A stretch of 6,453 nt of DNA from Kiritimatiellales bacterium (GTDB lineage: Bacteria; Verrucomicrobiota; Kiritimatiellia; Kiritimatiellales; Pontiellaceae), in NCBI GenBank assembly GCA_021734595.1, contig JAIPIO010000229.1, positions 1 to 6,453 on the forward strand, in the 5' to 3' direction. Shown here one piece after another: positions 1-4,986 of this stretch. Position numbers and translations under genes: made by a program. The notes under the pieces were generated by a model that searched no databases, had not been told where the DNA came from, and was given only the letters and a program-made list of their open reading frames with translations. Within the stretch, counting starts at the first letter, position 1, and each line of letters starts with the position of its first letter.

Positions 1-402
1 ATTCCATTCCTCGTTATGCACAAAGGCTCCGCGCCCGCCGGGCGCGTGGATGATCAACACCTCGTTTCCAGCGGACTCGACCTGCTGCCGACCGTCTGCG
101 ACTACGCCGGACTGCCCGGCACCAAGGCCGATCCGCGCGGCCGCAGCCTGCGCCCGCTCGTCGAGGGCAAAGGGGTGGGGGAATGGCGCAAGACCCTTGG
201 CGTTGAGGCCGAGGTCGGCCGCGCCGTCATCGGCGACCGCGTAAAATACATTCGCTACGACCTCGAACAGGAGCAGGAACAGCTGCTCGACCTCAAGGCC
301 GATCCCGGCGAAACCCGCCACTTCACCAACGATGCGGCCCACGCCCAAATCCTCGCCGAGCTGCGCAAGGCGTTCGACGAGGAGTGGTTCCCCTCTGCGT
401 AG
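1..402 (+). CDS. Sulfatase (S1 family), C-terminal fragment cut by window edge
   Basis: The frame is open from base 1, so this is the last 133 residues of a longer protein and the ATG at 16 is internal. The visible part begins IPFLVMHKG and continues with GRVDDQHLVSSGLDLLPTVCDYAG, the stretch in S1 (arylsulfatase-type) enzymes that follows the catalytic core. Near the end is LLDLKADPGE, the usual 'LYDLxxDPGE' signature of the sulfatase C-terminal subdomain, then a helical tail (HAQILAELRKAFDEEWF). Family members hydrolyse sulfate esters, often on glycans, and are usually exported. The formylglycine site lies upstream of the window and cannot be checked. The stop is TAG at 400-402. The last 86 bp are 87% identical to a remnant at 2283-2368 on the far side of the GH20 gene. 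Family assignment is firm; substrate unknown. Confidence 0.88.
   Translation: MPFLVMHKGSAPAGRVDDQHLVSSGLDLLPTVCDYAGLPGTKADPRGRSLRPLVEGKGVGEWRKTLGVEAEVGRAVIGDRVKYIRYDLEQEQEQLLDLKADPGETRHFTNDAAHAQILAELRKAFDEEWFPSA
307..392 (+). repeat. Direct repeat copy 1 (sulfatase 3' end)
   Basis: This 86-bp stretch of the sulfatase gene matches 2283-2368 at 75 of 86 positions by hand alignment without gaps, in the same orientation and reading frame; 24 of 28 encoded residues agree. Changes include both synonymous and non-synonymous sites, so the copies diverged while at least one was coding, or came from two paralogues. The GH20 gene lies between the two copies. Confidence 0.85.
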
Positions 403-447
403 CATGGAATATTGGATTTCCGGGGTTGGTGAATTAGGCATGTAGTC

Positions 448-498
448 CTGCCTTCAGGCGGAATCGGCAGCGCGGACTTTGCGTGTGAAACGTCCGCG
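448..498. other. Two GC-rich hairpins downstream of the sulfatase
   Basis: Positions 448-461 hold a short inverted repeat (CTGCCT / AGGCGG, one G-T pair). Positions 471-477 (CGCGGAC) and 492-498 (GTCCGCG) form a perfect 7-bp stem with a 14-nt loop. Together they could fold in the transcript between the sulfatase and the GH20 gene. No T-tract follows, so this is not a standard intrinsic terminator. It could be a processing or stabilising structure, or a copy of a dispersed intergenic repeat; the sequence alone does not decide. Confidence 0.5.
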
Positions 499-575
499 AG
501 CGCGGCGCGGCTCCTGTTCACGCGTTGGATCGCAAAGCGTCGAAACGACCCGGTTTCATATTGGTTATGCGGAGG

Positions 576-596
576 GTGACCAGTGATTCGTGACTG
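576..596 (+). repeat. Three tandem 7-nt repeats
   Basis: Three consecutive heptamers share GTGAY: GTGACCA (576-582), GTGATTC (583-589) and GTGACTG (590-596). The block also contains an inverted repeat, CCAGT (580-584) and ACTGG (593-597). It sits about 70 bp before the GH20 start. It may be a remnant of a short tandem-repeat tract; a regulatory role is not shown. Confidence 0.4.
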
Positions 597-634
597 GAAA
601 TTAATCGCGTCTCATGTTTCACTGTGTGTGCATT

Positions 635-653
635 GTTTCCAGCCATTGGGAAC
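635..653 (+). promoter_or_regulatory. TTCCA/TTGG palindrome next to GH20 ribosome binding site
   Basis: The 19-nt sequence GTTTCCAGCCATTGGGAAC has arms GTTTCCA and TGGGAAC that pair at six of seven positions. It ends one base before the AAAGGAG ribosome binding site of the GH20 gene, so in mRNA it could form a hairpin next to that site, and in DNA it could be an operator. Its core TTCCAGCCATTGG recurs exactly at 4886-4898, and relatives lie at 2386-2400 and 4013-4029. The role is inferred only from position and recurrence. Confidence 0.5.
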
Positions 654-654
654 A

Positions 655-660
655 AAGGAG
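655..660 (+). promoter_or_regulatory. Ribosome binding site for GH20 gene
   Basis: AAGGAG lies 7 nt before the ATG at 668. It decides the start: the in-frame ATG at 614 has no comparable site, and starting at 668 puts a clean signal peptide at the N-terminus. Confidence 0.85.
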
Positions 661-667
661 ATTGAAA

Positions 668-2176
668 ATGAGATTGAAGTTGATGGGTTTGTTGCTGGGT
701 TTTGCAGGGATGGTTTTTGCCGAGGTGAATGTTATTCCCCGCCCGGACAAGGTGGAACAACAGCCGGGTGTTCTGGTGTTGTCGAAGGACACTTTTGCCA
801 AGGGTGATATTTCTCCCAACCTAAGGGCGGTGGTTGATGGAATCTTCAAGGGCGCTCCCGCCGGGAAGCCTGTTGCGGTTGGGATCAATTTTTCGGGCGG
901 TGAAGCGGAGGGCTATGCGCTGGAGGTTGGCGAAAGCGGAATCCGCATTGACGCCGAAAATGAGACCGGTGCTTTCCATGCGCTGCAAACGCTCAAACAG
1001 CTGGTTCTTTTTGCCGATGGCGGCAAGATTCCCTGTGTGAAGATCGAGGACAAGCCGCGCTATGGATGGCGCGGGGTCATGGTGGATGAAGCCCGCCATT
1101 TTTTCGGCAAGGAAAAGATCAAGCAACTGCTCGATTCAATGGCGCTCTACAAGCTGAACCGTTTCCACTGGCACCTGACCGAATTTGATGGTTGGCGGAT
1201 CGAGATCGAGAAATATCCCAAGCTGACGACCGTTGGCGGGATTGGGAACTCTTCCGATGCAACCGCACCGGCGGCATTCCATACCCAGGACGATATCCGC
1301 GAGATCGTGAAGTATGCGGCGGATCGCCATATTGTGGTGGTGCCCGAGATCGACATGCCCGGCCATGCCAGCGCCGCCGGAAGGGCGTATCCCGAATTCA
1401 GCGGAGGGGGAAGCGAGAAGCGCCCCCACTTCACCTTCAATCCCGGTTCGGAAAAAACCTATGGGTTCCTGACGGATGTACTGACCGAAGTGGCGGGGCT
1501 TTTCCCGTCGCCGTGGATCCACTTTGGCGGCGACGAAGTCCATTATGCCAACAAGCAATGGATCGACATTCCCGAAGTGCAGGAGCTGATGAAGCAACAC
1601 GGGCTGGAAGACCTCAAGGATGTGGAGCACTATTTCAACCGCCGGATGGCCGGCGTGATCGACGGGCTTGGAAGAACCACGGCGGCTTGGGACGAAGTGG
1701 TGACTGCCGGGTTGGACACCGATAAGACGCTCGTTTTCTGGTGGCGGCACAACATGCCCGACGTACTGGCGGATGCGTTTGAAAAGGAGTTCAAGGTGGT
1801 TATCTGTCCGCGGATTCCGTGCTATTTCGACTTTGTCCAGGACGATTCGCACAAGGTGGGCCGCCGCTGGAAAGGTGCCTTCAGCACGTTGGATCTCATG
1901 TATGACTTCCCGCGGGGGCTGGATTTGGTCGAGGAGCAGGTGGCCGGCATGCAAGCCTGCGTGTGGATGGAGAAAATCGCCACCGAAGAACGGTTCGACT
2001 ACATGGTCTACCCCCGCCTGCTGGCGCTCGCGGAATCCAGCTGGAGCGACGATGCGCGCAAGGACTACGGCAACTTTCTCGGACGGTTAAAAAAACATCT
2101 CCCCGCGCTGGAGGCAAGGGGCATCCGACCGTTCAACCCCTTCAATCCGACCGTCACCCCCGAACCAGATCGATAG
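668..2176 (+). CDS. Secreted GH20 beta-N-acetylhexosaminidase
   Basis: A complete 502-residue enzyme expected to remove terminal beta-linked GlcNAc or GalNAc from glycans by substrate-assisted catalysis outside the cytoplasm. Residues 1-18 form a signal peptide (MRLK, hydrophobic core, VFA before Glu19). Residues about 20-125 fit the N-terminal GH20b domain. The (beta/alpha)8 catalytic domain starts near Arg135 (GWRGVMVDEARHFF) and shows HWHLTEFDGWRIE (from His167), EIDMPGH (227-233), the catalytic pair Asp289-Glu290 in HFGGDEV, AAWDEV (Trp341) and a C-terminal ESSWS. Length is normal for a compact bacterial GH20. The in-frame ATG at 614 would add 18 residues before the signal peptide and is rejected. 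The neighbours are sulfatases, suggesting joint action on a sulfated amino-sugar glycan. Direct repeats at 307-392 and 2283-2368 bracket the gene. Function is firm; substrate linkage is not known. Confidence 0.95.
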   Translation: MRLKLMGLLLGFAGMVFAEVNVIPRPDKVEQQPGVLVLSKDTFAKGDISPNLRAVVDGIFKGAPAGKPVAVGINFSGGEAEGYALEVGESGIRIDAENETGAFHALQTLKQLVLFADGGKIPCVKIEDKPRYGWRGVMVDEARHFFGKEKIKQLLDSMALYKLNRFHWHLTEFDGWRIEIEKYPKLTTVGGIGNSSDATAPAAFHTQDDIREIVKYAADRHIVVVPEIDMPGHASAAGRAYPEFSGGGSEKRPHFTFNPGSEKTYGFLTDVLTEVAGLFPSPWIHFGGDEVHYANKQWIDIPEVQELMKQHGLEDLKDVEHYFNRRMAGVIDGLGRTTAAWDEVVTAGLDTDKTLVFWWRHNMPDVLADAFEKEFKVVICPRIPCYFDFVQDDSHKVGRRWKGAFSTLDLMYDFPRGLDLVEEQVAGMQACVWMEKIATEERFDYMVYPRLLALAESSWSDDARKDYGNFLGRLKKHLPALEARGIRPFNPFNPTVTPEPDR

Positions 2177-2282
2177 ATCGGTATTCTTCGTTGGCAACAG
2201 GCAACAGTGCGGCGGTGACGAGCCGCAGAAGCTGACGACGGAACTGGTTGCCATGGGTTATTCCTTGGCGCAGACGGTCCGG

Positions 2283-2368
2283 GGCGAAATCCGCCATTTC
2301 ACCAACGACCCCGCCCATGCCGAAATCCTCGCCGAGCTGCGCGCCGCGTTCGACGAGGAGTGGTTTCC
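2283..2368 (+). repeat. Direct repeat copy 2 (sulfatase 3' end)
   Basis: Partner of 307-392, 75 of 86 bases identical, same orientation, about 1.98 kb apart. Recombination between the copies would delete the GH20 gene. Confidence 0.85.
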
Positions 2369-2380
2369 AGACTCTGGAAA
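2364..2380. repeat. Perfect 17-nt palindrome TTTCCAGA-C-TCTGGAAA
   Basis: Two perfect 8-nt arms flank one central C. It covers the last codons of the sulfatase remnant and lies between the convergent remnant and the - strand sulfatase. It carries the same TTCCA/TGGAA ends as the other palindromes in the window but a different centre. Read on the - strand it follows the sulfatase stop, so it could be a 3' hairpin of that mRNA. Confidence 0.65.
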
Positions 2381-2385
2381 ATAAG

Positions 2386-2400
2386 TTCCAATCATTGGAC
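2386..2400. repeat. Palindrome TTCCAATCATTGGAC at convergent gene ends
   Basis: The core TCCAAT-C-ATTGGA (2387-2399) is perfect, with 6-nt arms and one central base. It contains the stop codon of the - strand sulfatase (TCA at 2392-2394 on the + strand) and starts two bases after the TAA of the sulfatase remnant. It is a member of the TTCCA-N-TTGGA family. A T-rich stretch (ACTTATTTTCC on the - strand) follows it in the direction of sulfatase transcription, so a weak terminator is possible. Confidence 0.6.
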
Positions 2401-3900
2401 GCGCGTTCGTTGTAGCGCCTCCTCGATCGTCACGCCGTCCTCTTCGGTCAATCTGCCGGGGCCGAGATAGAAGATGGTCGCCGGACGCTTTCCGAGCTTT
2501 GGCTGCTCGACGGTTTTTGCTTCCTTCACTGCCGCATGGGCGATTTTCTTCAACTGCGCGACCACCTCGGGATGATCGGCGGTCACGTCCACCTGTTCGC
2601 CGGGATCCGTTTCCAGATCAAAGAGCTGCATTGGTTTCGAAGGTGCGGTTGCCGGCGTATCCGCCGGACTCGGATACTCCCAGGGCTGATGCTGCTCGAA
2701 CGGCGCTATGATCGTGATGCCATCGGGACCGCGTTCGTCTATCCATGTTTCATCCTGGCTCCCGCGCGGTCTGGCCCGCGGGGCGGTCCAGTGAAACTTC
2801 CATTTTCCCTTTCTTACCGCCAGCAGGCTTGTTCCGTTCCAGACAAAGATTTCGCGTTCCGGCCCAGGCCCGCTTTTGCTCAGTAGCGGCCAGATGTCGT
2901 GTCCGTCCAATTTAAAAGGCGACGGGTTGATTCCCAGCAGGCCGCAGACTGTCGGAAAGACATCGATCGTAGCGCAGGGCTCGCCGATCACCCGTCCACC
3001 CGGTATCCTGCCCTTCCATTGGAAAATCGCCGGCACCCGGCAGCCGCCTTCCCAGCCCGAACCCTTCATGCCGCGCAATCCGCCGGTACTGCCGCCGTAC
3101 CAAGGCCCGTTGTCGGAAGAAAACATCACCAGCGTCTTCTCTTCCAGTCCAAGTTCGGCCAGTTTGCCCAATACTTGTCCAACGGACCAGTCCAGCTCGC
3201 GGATCACGTCCGCGTAGAGATCCTCGCGGGTTTCCGGGGTGTAGAAATCCTCGCTCGCCGCAATCGGTTTGTGCGGCATCGCGTGCGGTAAATAGAGAAA
3301 GAACGGTCGGTCCTTCTGCTGTTCGATGAACTGTACCGCTTCCGCCGTATAGCGCTGGGTCAGGTAGTTCTGCACCACCGGGTATTCAACCACCTTCTCA
3401 TCGCGGCAGAGCATGACCGGCCGCATGTCGTTGGAGTAGGGAATTCCGAAATACGAATCAAAACCGTGGCGCGTCGGATAGTATTGCGGCAGGTGCCCGA
3501 GATGCCACTTGCCCACGATCTTCGTGGCATAGTTTTTCTGCTTCAGCAGTTCGGCGAGGGTTGTCTCGTCCGCATGGATTCCGTGGTCGCGGCCCGCGTC
3601 CGGCGCCGGGTTGCTGGGCACACCCGTGCGATAGGGAAAACGCCCCGTGAGCAGTGCTACCCGCGACGGTGCGCAACTCGGGGTTGCCACGTAGAAGGAA
3701 TTCAACCGTACGCCATGAGCCGCCATCCGGTCGAGGTGCGGCGTCTGGTACGCTTTTTGTCCATAACAGGAAAGCGTTCCCCAGCCTAGGTCGTCCGCGT
3801 AAATGATGACGATGTTTGGTGTCTCCGCCCGGCAGACCAGCGCGGCGGAAAGGAGGGCGGCGAGAGACGCAAGGATAAAACGATAAGCGTATGTTTTCAT
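2392..3900 (-). CDS. Secreted S1-family (arylsulfatase-type) sulfatase
   Basis: A complete 502-residue sulfatase predicted to hydrolyse sulfate esters, most likely on carbohydrates, after export. The N-terminus has a signal peptide of about 25 residues (basic start, hydrophobic run, cleavage near CRA-ET); LVC is not a good lipobox. Metal ligands Asp36-Asp37 occur in NIVIIYADDLGWG. The formylglycine motif is CAPSRVALLTG, with Cys76 the residue to be oxidised, and Arg80. Further active-site residues are Lys131 and His133 (GKWHLG), His206 (LPHAMPHKP), Asp263-Asn264 (SSDNGPW) and Lys279 (GMKG). The C-terminal subdomain has FDLETDPGE (about 427-435). A Pro-rich segment at about 372-423 looks like an insertion between core strands. 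The Cys-type motif requires an anaerobic or aerobic formylglycine-generating enzyme encoded elsewhere. No strong ribosome binding site precedes the start. It is convergent with the GH20 and sulfatase genes, so it has its own promoter. Substrate unknown. Confidence 0.95.
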   Translation of the reverse strand: MKTYAYRFILASLAALLSAALVCRAETPNIVIIYADDLGWGTLSCYGQKAYQTPHLDRMAAHGVRLNSFYVATPSCAPSRVALLTGRFPYRTGVPSNPAPDAGRDHGIHADETTLAELLKQKNYATKIVGKWHLGHLPQYYPTRHGFDSYFGIPYSNDMRPVMLCRDEKVVEYPVVQNYLTQRYTAEAVQFIEQQKDRPFFLYLPHAMPHKPIAASEDFYTPETREDLYADVIRELDWSVGQVLGKLAELGLEEKTLVMFSSDNGPWYGGSTGGLRGMKGSGWEGGCRVPAIFQWKGRIPGGRVIGEPCATIDVFPTVCGLLGINPSPFKLDGHDIWPLLSKSGPGPEREIFVWNGTSLLAVRKGKWKFHWTAPRARPRGSQDETWIDERGPDGITIIAPFEQHQPWEYPSPADTPATAPSKPMQLFDLETDPGEQVDVTADHPEVVAQLKKIAHAAVKEAKTVEQPKLGKRPATIFYLGPGRLTEEDGVTIEEALQRTRVQ

Positions 3901-3925
3901 GCTTGAAGCTTAGTTTCTTCGCGGT

Positions 3926-3940
3926 AAGGCTACAAGCCTT
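3926..3940. other. Inverted repeat AAGGCT-ACA-AGCCTT
   Basis: Perfect 6-nt arms with a 3-nt spacer, about 25 bp upstream of the - strand sulfatase start. In that mRNA it would be a small 5' UTR hairpin. On the + strand CTCTTTT follows, but no + strand gene ends here, so a terminator is not the natural reading. Confidence 0.4.
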
Positions 3941-4012
3941 CTCTTTTGTGGGAGTGGGGGATAATCACGGGATGGTTCTGGCGGCTCGCGAAGCTTGATG
4001 GAAAAAACCGTA

Positions 4013-4029
4013 CTTCCAATGTTTGGAAG
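4013..4029. promoter_or_regulatory. Perfect palindrome CTTCCAA-TGT-TTGGAAG
   Basis: Seven-nt arms pair perfectly around TGT. On the - strand it reads CTTCCAAACATTGGAAG, the best match to the TTCCA-N-CATTGG family found elsewhere in this window, and in that reading it points toward the sulfatase start at 3900. On the + strand it covers the position expected for the -35 of the TATAAT box at 4037. It is a candidate operator in the divergent region between the sulfatase and the + strand genes. Confidence 0.6.
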
Positions 4030-4042
4030 ATACGGATATAAT
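4014..4042 (+). promoter_or_regulatory. Candidate sigma70-type promoter
   Basis: TATAAT at 4037-4042 matches the -10 consensus exactly. TTCCAA at 4014-4019 lies 17 bp upstream, but is a poor -35. Transcription would start near 4049 and read into the small ORF at 4133 and the membrane-protein gene at 4276. The weak -35 and the overlapping palindromes would suit a regulated promoter. A chance TATAAT in an AT-rich patch is the alternative. Confidence 0.45.
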
Positions 4043-4047
4043 ATCCG
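4033..4047. promoter_or_regulatory. Perfect palindrome CGGATAT-A-ATATCCG around the -10
   Basis: Perfect 7-nt arms with one central A, three bases after the palindrome at 4013-4029. The TATAAT hexamer lies inside it, so a protein bound here would block RNA polymerase on the + strand. It differs in sequence from the TTCCA family and occurs once in the window. Confidence 0.5.
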
Positions 4048-4132
4048 CATATTCCAGGACATTTGACTTTTAGGCGAAGGGTCTGGAGCGCCGGCAGGTG
4101 AAAACAATGGAATCCTTCCGGGGAGGCGATAA

Positions 4133-4279
4133 ATGAAGACGTGCGATCAAGCGTATCGGTGGCTGCCCGCACAGGATAATCCTTGTTGCCGCACCGGTTG
4201 CCTTCGCCGGGGAGGTGTGGAAACCTCCCGTGGAACTGCGTCCCCCCAATCGCCGAACGAACTGGATGGAACAACATGA
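4133..4279 (+). CDS. Possible 48-residue ORF coupled to membrane-protein gene
   Basis: ATG at 4133 follows GGGGAGG (4120-4126) at a 6-nt spacing, the best ribosome binding site near here. The ORF encodes 48 residues, starting MKTCDQAYRW, with four cysteines (4, 18, 19, 23) and no evident signal peptide or membrane segment. Its TGA (4277-4279) overlaps the ATG of the 192-residue gene as ATGA, the arrangement typical of translational coupling. I recognise no family. It could be a real small protein, a leader peptide that carries ribosomes to a downstream gene whose own binding site is weak, or a chance ORF; its composition is not distinctive. The 7-bp GC stem at 4210-4229 lies inside it. Confidence 0.4.
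   Translation: MKTCDQAYRWLPAQDNPCCRTGCLRRGGVETSRGTASPQSPNELDGTT
4210..4229 (+). other. GC-rich hairpin GGGAGGT / ACCTCCC
   Basis: Perfect 7-bp stem (4210-4216 with 4223-4229) and a 6-nt loop, about 46 nt before the ATG at 4276 and inside the small ORF. No T-tract follows. The stem contains GGAGG and could act as a structured leader whose folding depends on translation of the small ORF, but this is inference. Confidence 0.45.
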
Positions 4280-4854
4280 AAAAACATATTCTGGAACGAT
4301 ACCGCCGCGACAGCAGCGGAACACTGATCATCGACATTGCCGCGTCGAAAGTGAGCGACCTCTACGACGATTTTGACAAGCATGCGCCGTTTGTCAGAAA
4401 GGAGCTCGATTATGATTTGGTGGAATACTTGATCGAGTCGACTCGCGAGCTGTGCAGGGAACCTTTCGCTATCCATTTTTCATTCTCCCAGAGAATGGAA
4501 GAAGCGCTGATGGAACGCGTCAGGAAAAGCGTCCGCAACTATTTTGACTATTTGCTGGCGAAAAACAGGCGTGAGCTTCGCGCCATGTTCCGCAACGCGC
4601 TGATCCTTCTGTTGCTCGGCGTTGTTATGCTCTCGGTCTCCATATATATCAACCATGCGATGGAACCCAGCGCCGACATCGTAGAGAGCATTATGGCAGA
4701 GGGGTTGGTCATTGTGGCATGGGTGTCTATGTGGGAGGCGATTGCCGGGTTGTTGATGAATTGGCAACCTCTGGTTCGCGAGCGCATGATTTATCACCGC
4801 CTTAAAAACGCGGAACTCGTTCTCAACCTCGATCCAGCGCCGGAAAGCCCATGA
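4276..4854 (+). CDS. Uncharacterised protein with two membrane segments
   Basis: 192 residues from the ATG at 4276 (MKKHILERYR). A weak GGATGGA precedes this start; a longer in-frame start at 4183 would add 31 Pro/Cys-rich residues and overlap the candidate coupled ORF, so I prefer 4276. The N-terminal half (1-100) is soluble and charged: a predicted strand region (GTLIIDIA, 16-22), DLYDDFDKHAPF (28-39), then helices with YLIESTREL (51-59) and VRNYFDYLLAKNRRELR (86-102). Two hydrophobic segments follow at about 107-127 and 140-162, the second reading EGLVIVAWVSMWEAIAGLL. A basic stretch (VRERMIYHRLKNAEL) and a short tail end it. The layout resembles, from memory, an uncharacterised bacterial family with an acidic FDP-like motif, a 'GLLIVGWVAMW' membrane helix and an 'RRRLYERL' tail. 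I cannot name a Pfam entry or function. It is unrelated in content to the sulfatase locus. Confidence 0.8.
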   Translation: MKKHILERYRRDSSGTLIIDIAASKVSDLYDDFDKHAPFVRKELDYDLVEYLIESTRELCREPFAIHFSFSQRMEEALMERVRKSVRNYFDYLLAKNRRELRAMFRNALILLLLGVVMLSVSIYINHAMEPSADIVESIMAEGLVIVAWVSMWEAIAGLLMNWQPLVRERMIYHRLKNAELVLNLDPAPESP

Positions 4855-4884
4855 CCACTGGCACCTCGTAAATGCAGGGAAAAT

Positions 4885-4900
4885 CTTCCAGCCATTGGAT
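4885..4900 (+). promoter_or_regulatory. TTCCAGCCATTGG element upstream of propeller gene
   Basis: CTTCCAGCCATTGGAT shares the 13-mer TTCCAGCCATTGG with 637-649, before the GH20 gene. TCCA and TGGA pair as outer arms; the inner positions are imperfect. It lies about 16 bp upstream of a candidate -35 and 86 bp upstream of the ATG at 4987, and a degenerate second copy (TTCCAGAGATTGAA) follows at 4907-4920. An activator or repressor site is possible. Confidence 0.5.
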
Positions 4901-4915
4901 AAATTGTTCCAGAGA

Positions 4916-4944
4916 TTGAAAGTTGGGTGTCCATGCGATAGCAT
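4916..4944 (+). promoter_or_regulatory. Candidate sigma70-type promoter for propeller gene
   Basis: TTGAAA (4916-4921), a 17-bp spacer and TAGCAT (4939-4944) give a fair -35/-10 pair. Transcription would begin near 4951, leaving a leader of about 36 nt. AAAGGGA (4972-4978) is then the ribosome binding site, 8 nt before the ATG at 4987. Confidence 0.5.
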
Positions 4945-4986
4945 CTCCCTTCGTCTAATTCAAGGAAAACGAAAGGGACTGATACA

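Larger units (their letters stand above)
2253..2384 (+). pseudogene. Sulfatase C-terminal remnant
   Basis: The frame ending at TAA 2382-2384 encodes GEIRHFTNDPAHAEILAELR and then AAFDEEWFPDSGK, matching the C-terminus of the sulfatase at 1-402 at 24 of 28 residues. The match begins near 2283. Upstream the frame stays open to about 2091, but its translation does not resemble a sulfatase, and the only ATG close by (2253) lacks a ribosome binding site. The catalytic core, the metal ligands and the LxDLxxDPGE block of a sulfatase are all missing. The simplest reading is the 3' end of a second sulfatase gene left after deletion, or a tail duplicated when the GH20 gene arrived. The final codons are built into a perfect palindrome (2364-2380), unlike the end of copy 1. 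Confidence 0.8.

Noticed and set aside
614..667. Longer GH20 start at ATG 614
   Set aside because: It has no ribosome binding site and would bury the signal peptide; ATG 668 has AAGGAG at a 7-nt spacing.
1136..1954. - strand open frame of 272 codons
   Set aside because: It is antisense to the GH20 catalytic domain and shows no domain motif; it reflects high-GC codon use.
2193..2206. Tandem GGCAACA repeat after the GH20 stop
   Set aside because: Only two 7-nt units with no further copies; too little to interpret.
3014..3024. TTCCATTGGAA palindrome
   Set aside because: It lies inside the - strand sulfatase in codons for FQW of the common FQWKG motif, so coding constraint explains it.
4150..4200. 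Possible riboswitch (c-di-GMP-like fragments CACAGG and ACCGG)
   Set aside because: The conserved core and paired regions of that class are not present, so the resemblance is only a few short strings.
4478..4500. Inverted repeat CATTCTC-CCA-GAGAATG
   Set aside because: It is perfect but lies within the membrane-protein coding region with no T-tract or start nearby; probably chance.
4872..4919. 15-codon ORF after the membrane-protein gene
   Set aside because: It has no ribosome binding site, overlaps the promoter-like region and has no distinctive composition.
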